Below, in pieces: positions 1 to 4,616 of a stretch of DNA of 5,443 nt (positions are counted from its first letter, which is position 1; every line of letters starts with the position of its first letter). Source of the DNA: CAMBDR01 sp046597185 (GTDB lineage Bacteria; Pseudomonadota; Gammaproteobacteria; Burkholderiales; Burkholderiaceae_D); NCBI GenBank assembly GCA_046597185.1, contig JBKJLF010000644.1, positions 1-5,443 of the forward strand, written 5' to 3'. The position numbers and the translations under genes are program-made. A model generated the notes under the pieces. It worked only from the letters and a program-made list of their open reading frames with translations, was not told the DNA's origin and did not search any database.

Positions 1-46
1 AACCGATATGCCAGAGCACTGTACAGTGTCGTGGCATATCGGTTTT
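1..46 (+). terminator. Rho-independent terminator of an upstream gene
   Basis: A perfect 13-bp inverted repeat (1-13, AACCGATATGCCA, with 32-44) encloses an 18-nt loop that is itself mostly a 12-bp palindrome (CACTGTACAGTG, 17-28). The right arm runs into TTTT (43-46), the usual layout for intrinsic termination on the plus strand. It presumably ends a gene left of the window. The left arm begins at base 1, so the stem may be longer than seen. The long nested dyad could also be a protein-binding site, but the T run favours a terminator. Confidence 0.75.
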
Positions 47-111
47 AATGCGCGGTTTTAATGAGCGGTTTTAATGCGCGGCTTTAATGCTTAATTTTAA
101 TGCGCGATTTT
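41..111 (+). repeat. 13-bp tandem repeat in the leader of the exported-protein gene
   Basis: Five successive 13-bp units with consensus GGTTTTAATGCGC (41-53, 54-66, 67-79, 80-92, 93-105) plus a partial sixth (106-111) lie between the terminator and the gene starting at 126. The first three differ by one base; the last two are more diverged. Each full unit contains TTTAAT, one mismatch from a sigma70 -10 box, and an ATG (48, 61, 74, 87, 100). Because 13 is not a multiple of three, successive ATGs fall in different frames. No Shine-Dalgarno sequence sits inside the units. Confidence 0.9.
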
Positions 112-125
112 GAGGAAATGGCAAG

Positions 126-854
126 ATGAGATTATTCCGCTTTTTTGTGTTGTTCGTTGTGCTGTGCCGAGGTGTTGGCACGGGCAGCGTCATGGCGCAA
201 AATGCAGTGGAATGGCTGAGTTACCGCGATACTTATCGCACCATGCTGTGGTTTGAAAAATATGGTGGCCCCAAGCATTTGCTGCAACAACACGCCTTGC
301 TGCTGGCAAAAAGCCCGACGGCCACAGGCAGTTTGCGTTTGAGCCTGGTGAGTAAATCGATGCGGCTGGAATTGCCGCTGGATGAAACCGGGCGCGCGGT
401 GTTTCCCTTGTTGAAGCAAGCCTTCGACGAGAATGCTGAATTACATCTGAGCCAAAAACTGGATCAGGTGAGCTTGCGCTCAAGTGTATCGATCATGATT
501 CGTGCCGATGGCATTTATGAGCTGGCTGATTTACGTGCCGCCTGCGCGCAAGTGCTGGACTACCAAAACTGGCGCAATGCCAGCCTTTTGCGCGACAAAA
601 AATGCGTTGGCGTGCGTTTTGTGTTTTCCAAAAAGCTGGCGTCGGCAGCACCACAACTGCGCCGCCCGGATCAAAGCCTGACTACCTTGCCGCTACGCGA
701 AGGCGTGCCGTTCTGGCCCTTTGGGCATGAGGCCGATGGCAGTTATCCGTATGCGGTGTTTCAGACCGCGAGCTACCAGTTTGCTGCATTGCCAGAGCAG
801 GGCCAGGTGTTGACACGCAGCGCACCGCTGGTGATTGTCGCGTGGTTTGAATAA
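126..854 (+). CDS. Exported protein of unknown function with Sec signal peptide
   Basis: Protein of 242 aa that I do not recognise. The start at 126 has GAGGAA (112-117) eight bases upstream. Residues 1-24 look like a Sec signal peptide: basic MRLFR, hydrophobic FFVLFVVLC, and a V-M-A site with likely cleavage after A24. The mature part begins QNAVEWLSYRDTYRTMLWFE and appears soluble, with no later membrane helix, so it is probably periplasmic. Two cysteines (in RAACAQV and DKKCVGV, about 20 residues apart) could form a disulfide. The C-terminus, with alternating hydrophobic residues (APLVIVAWFE), suggests a beta-strand end. It converges on the response regulator gene with a 47-bp gap in which I see no strong terminator. 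A short ORF starting at 100 ends in an ATGA overlap with this start, suggesting translational coupling. Coding status is well supported; function is unknown. Confidence 0.85.
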   Translation: MRLFRFFVLFVVLCRGVGTGSVMAQNAVEWLSYRDTYRTMLWFEKYGGPKHLLQQHALLLAKSPTATGSLRLSLVSKSMRLELPLDETGRAVFPLLKQAFDENAELHLSQKLDQVSLRSSVSIMIRADGIYELADLRAACAQVLDYQNWRNASLLRDKKCVGVRFVFSKKLASAAPQLRRPDQSLTTLPLREGVPFWPFGHEADGSYPYAVFQTASYQFAALPEQGQVLTRSAPLVIVAWFE

Positions 855-901
855 CGCGCTCAGGCAGGCCCGCCTCCCCGGCTCGAATCTCAGCTTGAAA
901 C

Positions 902-1624
902 TTAGCCCGATGCCCAACTCGACGGCGAAAACAAATAGCCTTCACCCCACACGGTTTTGATTTTTTCCGCTTGCGCATCGTCGAAATGGCGGCGCAGGCG
1001 TGAAATATGGTTGTCGATGGTGCGATCCATGCCATCAAACTCAATACCGCGCAACTTCTTTAAAATCGCATCGCGCGAGAGCACGACGCCCGGATTTTCC
1101 GCCAGTACCAGCAGCAGCTTGTATTCACTGTTCGATAGCAGCAGCGTTTGGCCGCGCCAGACTACCCGGCGGTCGTCGCGGGAAATGCTGAGTGCGCCAA
1201 ACACCAGCGTTTGCGCATCTTCCACGGGCGCGCTCACGGGTGTGCTCACGGGTGCGGCGCGCTCTTGCGTGCGGCGCAGCAGCGCGCGCAGGCGTGCCAG
1301 CAAGATACGCGGCTGTACCGGTTTGATGACGAAATCATCGGCCCCCTGTTCCAGCCCCGAGACTTCATCATACGAATCTTCGCGTGCGGTTAAAATCAAA
1401 ATCGGCACCTGGCTCACGGCGCGAATCTGGCGGCACACCACCATGCCATCGAGGCCTGGCAGCATCAGGTCGAGCACCACCAGATCGGCCTGGGTCGCCT
1501 CGAAACGGGCCAGCGCAAGGTCGCCCCTGGTGACCAGATCCACCTTGAATTCATAGTTTTCCAGATATTCGGTCACCAGGGCCGCCAAGCGCGCATCGTC
1601 TTCCACCAGCATAAGTTGAAACAT
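902..1624 (-). CDS. RstA-like OmpR/PhoB-family response regulator
   Basis: A 240-aa cytoplasmic transcriptional regulator of the two-component type. The receiver domain (about 3-118) has the acidic pocket E8-D9-D10, the phospho-acceptor D52 in VVLDLMLPGLDG, switch residue T79 and K101-P102. A Pro/Ala/Val-rich linker (about 121-136) leads to a winged-helix DNA-binding domain (about 138-234), with recognition helix DRTIDNHISRLRRHF and the closing wing IKTVWGEGYLFSP. Length and the LRGIEFDGMDRTID block match my memory of RstA closely, so the subfamily call is fairly firm; the regulon is unknown. The start has GGAG (1631-1634) six bases upstream and lies in a 17-bp tandem-repeat leader. Normally rstB, the sensor kinase, follows; here a convergent exported-protein gene follows, so the regulator is orphan within this window. 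Its partner may be outside the window. Confidence 0.95.
   Translation of the reverse strand: MFQLMLVEDDARLAALVTEYLENYEFKVDLVTRGDLALARFEATQADLVVLDLMLPGLDGMVVCRQIRAVSQVPILILTAREDSYDEVSGLEQGADDFVIKPVQPRILLARLRALLRRTQERAAPVSTPVSAPVEDAQTLVFGALSISRDDRRVVWRGQTLLLSNSEYKLLLVLAENPGVVLSRDAILKKLRGIEFDGMDRTIDNHISRLRRHFDDAQAEKIKTVWGEGYLFSPSSWASG
1233..1256. repeat. 12-bp tandem duplication in the regulator linker
   Basis: Two adjacent 12-bp copies (CTCACGGGTGTG at 1233-1244, CTCACGGGTGCG at 1245-1256), with a degenerate partial copy just to the left (CCACGGGCGCG, 1222-1232). In the regulator they encode the repeated PVST/PVSA segment of the interdomain linker. The repeat is in frame and so changes only linker length. 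Confidence 0.8.
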
Positions 1625-1689
1625 TAAATTCTCCGCAGCATTAAATTCTCAGAAACATAAAATTCTCCGAAACATAAATTCCTTCTTAT
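1622..1689 (-). repeat. 17-bp tandem repeat carrying reiterated ribosome-binding sites and ATGs
   Basis: Three full 17-bp copies (1622-1638, 1639-1655, 1656-1672) and a partial fourth (1673-1689). On the minus strand each reads approximately GGAGAATTTAATG, a Shine-Dalgarno-like element followed by an ATG. ATGs end up exactly 17 bp apart at 1675, 1658, 1641 and 1624, the last being the regulator start. Upstream elements are AAGAAGGA, GGAG, GAGA and GGAG respectively. The ATGs at 1658 and 1641 open five-codon ORFs (MFLRI and MLRRI) whose TAA overlaps the next ATG as TAATG. The ATG at 1675 opens an eight-codon ORF ending in TGA at 1649-1651. Confidence 0.9.
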
Positions 1690-1694
1690 TCAAG

Positions 1695-1740
1695 ATTGTA
1701 GCGTAATGACGTTGGTTGTATGTCACATTCTGTCGTCACA
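1695..1740 (-). promoter_or_regulatory. Candidate promoter and operator of the response regulator
   Basis: On the minus strand TACAAT (1695-1700) is a good -10 candidate upstream of the repeated leader. The best -35 match, GTGACA (1721-1726), is 20 bp away, longer than the optimum, which fits a promoter needing an activator. Two direct copies of TGTGAC (1722-1727 and 1735-1740, 13-bp period, counted by their shared GTGAC core and flanking T) lie over and upstream of that -35. OmpR-family regulators bind direct repeats, so autoregulation is possible, but the 13-bp period is longer than the usual 10-11 bp. Confidence 0.35.
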
Positions 1741-1763
1741 CAGATTTTGCCACCGGGCACTGA

Positions 1764-1772
1764 TGTTACAAT
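1764..1772 (+). promoter_or_regulatory. Extended -10 promoter of the TPR gene
   Basis: TG-T-TACAAT (TG at 1764-1765, TACAAT at 1767-1772) is an extended -10 element. No good -35 sits at 17 bp; TTGCCA (1748-1753 region) is too close. Predicted transcription starts near 1779, about 30 bases before ATG 1810. This would leave the more upstream in-frame ATG at 1720 untranscribed and so supports the start chosen for the gene. Confidence 0.45.
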
Positions 1773-1809
1773 CGCGGGTGGACAAGTCAAGCAAGGTGGT
1801 GGGACGAAC

Positions 1810-2703
1810 ATGAAAATCTTAAAACGGGCAAAACAGCAAGCCGATGAGTTGCACAAGGAGGCCCAACGCTTGAGCGAGCTGGGGCAAGACGATGAAGCTT
1901 TGCTGAAATATCAAGAAGCGATTACGAAGAATCCGGCCAAAGCGGCGAGTCTTTACAATATGGGCTTGATTTATAAATATCGCGGCCAGTGGCAACAATC
2001 GCTGGAGCATAATTTGCGCGCGTATCAACTCGACCCTGATGATGACGCCACCAAGTGGAATTTGGCGATTGCCGCCACCGCCTTGCGCCAATGGAAGTTG
2101 GCGCGTCGGGTGTGGCAGCAGTGCGGCATACCCTTGCCTGCTGGAACTGGCCCGATCGAGATGAATTTGGGTATCACGCCGATTCGGCTCAATCCCAATG
2201 ACGGCGGCGAAGTGGTGTGGGCCACCCGGATCGACCCGGTGCGCGCCCGCATCGACAGCGTGCCTTATCCTGAATCCGGCTTCCATTATGGTGATATTGT
2301 GTTGCACGATGGTGCGGCGGTTGGTTATCGTGAGGTGGATGGGCGTCAACTACCGGTTTTTAATGTACTGGAATTGTTCACCCATTCCAGCTTTCGCACC
2401 TTTGTGGTCACCATTGAATTGAGTGATGAGCAAGACCTCGAAAAGCTGGAAAATTTGTTGGCCGGGGTTCCGCATGAAATTGAAGATTGGACCAGCAACG
2501 TGCGGGTGATTTGCAAACGCTGTAGCGAAGGCATACCGCACGATCATGGTGAGGATGATTTTCCACAAGAGTTCGAATTAATCCACAAACTGGGCATTGC
2601 GGCGCAAGATCAGGCGGTCGTGGAAAAGGCGTTGGCCAAATTGCAAAAACAAACCGGGGCACGGTTATTGAGTTTGGAGGCGGATAAGCGGTATGTTCAT
2701 TAG
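1810..2703 (+). CDS. TPR-repeat protein with C-terminal Cys2/His2 motif, function unknown
   Basis: A 297-aa soluble protein. The frame is open to ATG 1720, but I prefer ATG 1810 (MKILKRAKQQADELHKEAQR): AAGGTGG/GGTGGG (1793-1803) lies upstream, a plausible promoter lies between the two ATGs, and the extra 30 residues look like non-coding sequence. Residues about 12-105 are tetratricopeptide repeats: LGQDDEALLKYQEAITKNP, then ASLYNMGLIYKYRGQWQQSL ending YQLDPDD, then a degenerate third. Residues about 115-230 form a mixed alpha/beta region (VVWATRIDPVRARI, YGDIVLHDG). This ends in CKRCSEGIPHDH with C235, C238, H244 and H246, a possible zinc site. The last 45 residues are helical. TPRs mediate protein-protein contacts, so a scaffold or adaptor is likely. 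It is divergent from the regulator and converges on the membrane-protein gene. I see no signal peptide or membrane segment. Confidence 0.88.
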   Translation: MKILKRAKQQADELHKEAQRLSELGQDDEALLKYQEAITKNPAKAASLYNMGLIYKYRGQWQQSLEHNLRAYQLDPDDDATKWNLAIAATALRQWKLARRVWQQCGIPLPAGTGPIEMNLGITPIRLNPNDGGEVVWATRIDPVRARIDSVPYPESGFHYGDIVLHDGAAVGYREVDGRQLPVFNVLELFTHSSFRTFVVTIELSDEQDLEKLENLLAGVPHEIEDWTSNVRVICKRCSEGIPHDHGEDDFPQEFELIHKLGIAAQDQAVVEKALAKLQKQTGARLLSLEADKRYVH

Positions 2704-2712
2704 GGGGCAATG

Positions 2713-2742
2713 AAGCCGAAGGGTGAGCATGGCTTTCGGCTT
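2713..2742. terminator. Hairpin between convergent genes, probable terminator
   Basis: An 8-bp perfect inverted repeat, AAGCCGAA (2713-2720) and TTCGGCTT (2735-2742), with a 14-nt loop that can form a small inner AGC/GCT pairing. It sits in the 54-bp gap between two convergent genes, where a bidirectional terminator is expected. Neither side has a clean T run, so intrinsic termination may be weak. Confidence 0.5.
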
Positions 2743-2757
2743 GCTTGCTACGCGGGT

Positions 2758-4038
2758 TTAATCTTGGTCATATTCGGTGGGCCAAAATTTTTCGATGATA
2801 GCGCAGGTGAGTTGTTTGAGTTGTTCTTGTTCTGCGAAATTGTCGTTTGAATAATCAAAAATAATTTTCAGCCATGCCAGGGTGAGCGCATCGCAGGCCA
2901 AATAAATCGATGTATCGCTGGCGTCGCGGACATTTATTTCGCTGACAAAATCGATATATTTGCGCAGTGTTGCGTCAATCAGTTGGTGATCAAATAACTG
3001 GCTGAATGTCCCGTTCAAGTTGGCAAGGTCATCATCGGATATATGCGCTCGGGATTGGTGGGTAGCCAGCGTCATCAAAATGCTCAAATTATCCAATAGC
3101 TCAATTCGGCGCTCTTTGAGCGGCACGGCAATGGCTGGCGGGGTTTGTGGGTGCTGGTGTGCAAAGTGCAGGTTGACGGCGGCCAAAATAGGGCGCAGGT
3201 CCTGGTGGGTTTTGCCATAGGCTGCCAGGATGAGGGCGGAGAAATCACGTGCCGACATCATGTCCGGCTGGTGGGCTACCTGGGCGGTAATGGCGGGGGC
3301 AATTTCGGTGCTTGGCGTAGCGGGTGTAATGGGAGCAGGTACGGGGGCGGTGTATGCGTGGGTGCGAGCGGCGATTTGGGCGTTGAGCGCGGCTATTTGC
3401 GCGTGGGCGGCATCCATTGCGTTTTGAAATTGCAAGGCCATTAAGTAGATGAACAACATCAACCCGGCGACTGTGCCCGTTACCACCAAATCATTCGAGC
3501 GGATCATAATAAACCACAGCGGCAGTGCGCTGCCAAAGAACAGCAAATGCGGTAAAAATTTGGCAATGGCATTGGGCCGCGTTTGTTCTTTGTTGGCCAA
3601 CCATTCTTGCGCATGGCCAAGCAAGCCAAACGTGGGCAAGCCTTTAAAATCGCTGCCATCAGCGGTGCGGGGGCCTACGTAGAGTAGGCGCACTATGGCC
3701 AAGCACAACAGAATGTTGATGGCGGTGCTGTGATAGATTGTAATTACGCCATTAAAGTAGGCTGGCAGGTAAACCAAGTGCGCCATCAGTGCATAAAAGT
3801 TCAGCTCATTAATATCACGGGCTACATTTTTTCCGCCAAACCACAGTGTAAAAATGACCATTGCGGATATTTCAGCCAAACTCAGCGCAATTAAATGAAT
3901 ATGTCCGGCCAGCGAAGGTTTGAGTACAAAAAAAACAGCGCCACTGCTGAGCGCCATAAACAATGCCATCTTGGCGCGATCAAAGACTTCTATTTGCAAG
4001 GGTTTAGGGCTTGCGATGTTGGTCATTGCGGGTGTCAT
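2758..4038 (-). CDS. Six-helix inner-membrane protein with cytoplasmic helical tail, unrecognised
   Basis: A 426-aa protein that I cannot assign to a family. Six likely membrane helices fall at about 23-39, 46-67, 81-101, 104-121, 161-178 and 184-203; 122-160 is a polar loop. After the last helix come an Ala/Gln-rich helix with coiled-coil character (204-225), a Pro/Ala/Thr linker (about 228-256), and a soluble 165-residue mostly helical domain (about 260-426) with polar, acidic segments such as HISDDDLANL. With an even helix count both ends should lie on the same side, probably the cytoplasm. The layout resembles a membrane anchor or sensor plus effector tail, but I see no kinase, cyclase or nuclease motif. 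The start at 4038 has AAGGA five bases upstream. ATG-TTA-TGA just before it overlaps the start codon. It lies 50 bp behind the 34-aa gene and is probably co-transcribed with it. Confidence 0.88.
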   Translation of the reverse strand: MTPAMTNIASPKPLQIEVFDRAKMALFMALSSGAVFFVLKPSLAGHIHLIALSLAEISAMVIFTLWFGGKNVARDINELNFYALMAHLVYLPAYFNGVITIYHSTAINILLCLAIVRLLYVGPRTADGSDFKGLPTFGLLGHAQEWLANKEQTRPNAIAKFLPHLLFFGSALPLWFIMIRSNDLVVTGTVAGLMLFIYLMALQFQNAMDAAHAQIAALNAQIAARTHAYTAPVPAPITPATPSTEIAPAITAQVAHQPDMMSARDFSALILAAYGKTHQDLRPILAAVNLHFAHQHPQTPPAIAVPLKERRIELLDNLSILMTLATHQSRAHISDDDLANLNGTFSQLFDHQLIDATLRKYIDFVSEINVRDASDTSIYLACDALTLAWLKIIFDYSNDNFAEQEQLKQLTCAIIEKFWPTEYDQD

Positions 4039-4063
4039 AACATTCCTTTAGTTTAGTTTGCAA

Positions 4064-4112
4064 CACCACAAACCCTTGGTACGGTTATTTACTTGGGTGG
4101 TGGTGGTGGTGG
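4064..4112 (-). promoter_or_regulatory. Possible RNA hairpin joining proline codons to the intercistronic spacer
   Basis: On the minus-strand transcript the run of CCA codons of the small gene (4098-4112) contains CACCAC. This is complementary to GUGGUG (4064-4069) in the spacer before the membrane-protein gene; inner CC/GG pairs can extend the stem past a UUU bulge. A ribosome slowed on the prolines would cover the left arm and open the structure. This is inferred from base complementarity by eye; no folding was computed. Confidence 0.3.
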
Positions 4113-4193
4113 GATATCCGAGTTGTATATCTTTTCAGTTTGCTGCACGGGTAATACGGCCTGTGGTTCGGGCAAGTTAAAAAGGAAGTCCAT
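4089..4193 (-). CDS. 34-aa small protein with C-terminal hexaproline
   Basis: A short ORF upstream of the membrane-protein gene on the same strand. It starts MDFLFNLPEPQAVLPVQQ and ends DIPPPPPPK-stop. Support: a near-ideal AGGAGA (4201-4206) about seven bases before the ATG, a TATAAT promoter placed for a 5' leader of about 25 nt, and a 50-bp gap to the next gene that carries its own AAGGA. There is no transmembrane segment, signal peptide or cysteine; the N-terminus is mildly hydrophobic and the middle polar. Six consecutive prolines just before the stop would be expected to stall ribosomes and to need EF-P, so this may be a regulatory leader peptide for the downstream gene. Alternatively the proline tail is a ligand for a partner protein. 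I know no family for it. The complementary plus-strand ORF with a polyglycine start is its shadow. Confidence 0.7.
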   Translation of the reverse strand: MDFLFNLPEPQAVLPVQQTEKIYNSDIPPPPPPK

Positions 4194-4224
4194 TTTTCAA
4201 TCTCCTGTAGGTGAATGGAAGCCA

Positions 4225-4254
4225 ATTATAGCTGCTTGGCACCGCTGCCAGCAA
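4225..4254 (-). promoter_or_regulatory. Sigma70-like promoter of the small gene and membrane-protein gene
   Basis: Perfect TATAAT on the minus strand (4225-4230) with TTGCTG (4249-4254) 18 bp upstream as a modest -35. Transcription would begin near 4218 and give a leader of about 25 nt carrying AGGAGA before the 34-aa gene. Position and the perfect -10 make it the best promoter candidate for this unit. Confidence 0.6.
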
Positions 4255-4364
4255 GCCGCACTCCACGCATTACCAAAAACTGAACCCGCACTGCCTTTTT
4301 AACCTGCACGCCCTTTGCACAGAGGCTGCCGCAGTCACGCCTAAGCGTGGCTTGCTGCTGGGTC

Positions 4365-4393
4365 ATTATAAATTGAAACACCGCACAAACCAA
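4365..4393 (-). promoter_or_regulatory. Second minus-strand promoter candidate
   Basis: TATAAT (4365-4370) is preceded at exactly 17 bp by TTGGTT (4388-4393) on the minus strand. It would add about 140 nt of structured leader ahead of the small gene, or start a separate short transcript. There is no coding region directly behind it. Confidence 0.35.
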
Positions 4394-4545
4394 TTAAAAC
4401 AGTGCAATTTGGTGTGGTGCTGTTGCATTTGTACGATTTCTTTTTGGCAATGTGGTGCGCAGGCGGGCAGGTGGCGTGGTGTGGATTGCATGAGCTAATA
4501 TGCCATAGTGAAACATTTATTTTATTTGATAAGCAATGCGATGCC

Positions 4546-4576
4546 TTGCCATTTTGGATGAAACTTACGCTATAAT
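4546..4576 (+). promoter_or_regulatory. Promoter candidate of the AHH nuclease gene
   Basis: Perfect TATAAT (4571-4576) with TTGCCA (4546-4551; four of six to consensus) 19 bp upstream, a longer than optimal spacer. Transcription would start near 4583, inside the TTTTTATAAAAA palindrome, leaving a leader of about 34 nt. The suboptimal spacing fits a promoter that is weak or needs help, as is common for toxin operons. Confidence 0.5.
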
Positions 4577-4616
4577 CGCATTTTTATAAAAAATGTGGAA
4601 ATGAAGGGATAGTTGT

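Larger units (their letters stand above)
4194..4616. other. 423-bp gene-free divergent control region
   Basis: No convincing gene lies here. It holds the two minus-strand promoter candidates and the nuclease promoter. A hairpin CACGC-CTAA-GCGTG sits at 4336-4349. A 9-bp inverted pair, CAGCAAGCC (4249-4257) and GGCTTGCTG (4349-4357), lies inside a looser inverted similarity that also includes CACGC and AATT/TATA-like blocks, spanning about 4222-4375. A G-rich plus-strand run (4462-4484) could form a two-layer quadruplex. From about 4500 to 4616 the sequence is strikingly AT-rich, with a 12-bp palindrome TTTTTATAAAAA (4581-4592). Confidence 0.6.

Noticed and set aside
855..901. Terminator between the exported-protein gene and the regulator
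   Set aside because: Only a 4-bp AGGC/GCCT pairing and no T run on either strand.
957..1556. 199-aa plus-strand ORF opposite the response regulator
   Set aside because: Fully antisense to a canonical regulator; Ser/Arg-rich composition typical of a shadow frame and no ribosome-binding site.
1720..1809. 30-residue N-terminal extension of the TPR protein from ATG 1720
   Set aside because: No Shine-Dalgarno before 1720, low-complexity non-domain sequence, and a better promoter and ribosome-binding site lie between it and ATG 1810.
3145..3444. 99-aa plus-strand ORF rich in Gly/Val opposite the membrane protein
   Set aside because: Antisense to the Pro/Ala linker region, which makes Gly-rich complements; no start signals.
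4093..4302. 69-aa plus-strand ORF beginning with polyglycine
   Set aside because: Its glycine start is the complement of the proline codons of the 34-aa gene; no Shine-Dalgarno, and it runs over the opposite-strand promoter.
4462..4484. G-quadruplex regulatory element
   Set aside because: Only GG pairs with one GGG, so at best a weak two-layer structure; not enough to call as a feature.
4364..4492. About 41-codon minus-strand ORF (starts MQSTPRHLPAC)
   Set aside because: No ribosome-binding site before the ATG, His/Cys/Gln-rich composition and overlap with a promoter-like region on the same strand.
4450..4575. 41-codon plus-strand ORF starting ATGTGGTGC and ending in the nuclease promoter
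   Set aside because: Only a weak purine stretch before the ATG, Cys/Trp-rich product, and the stop lies inside the TATAAT box; probably chance.
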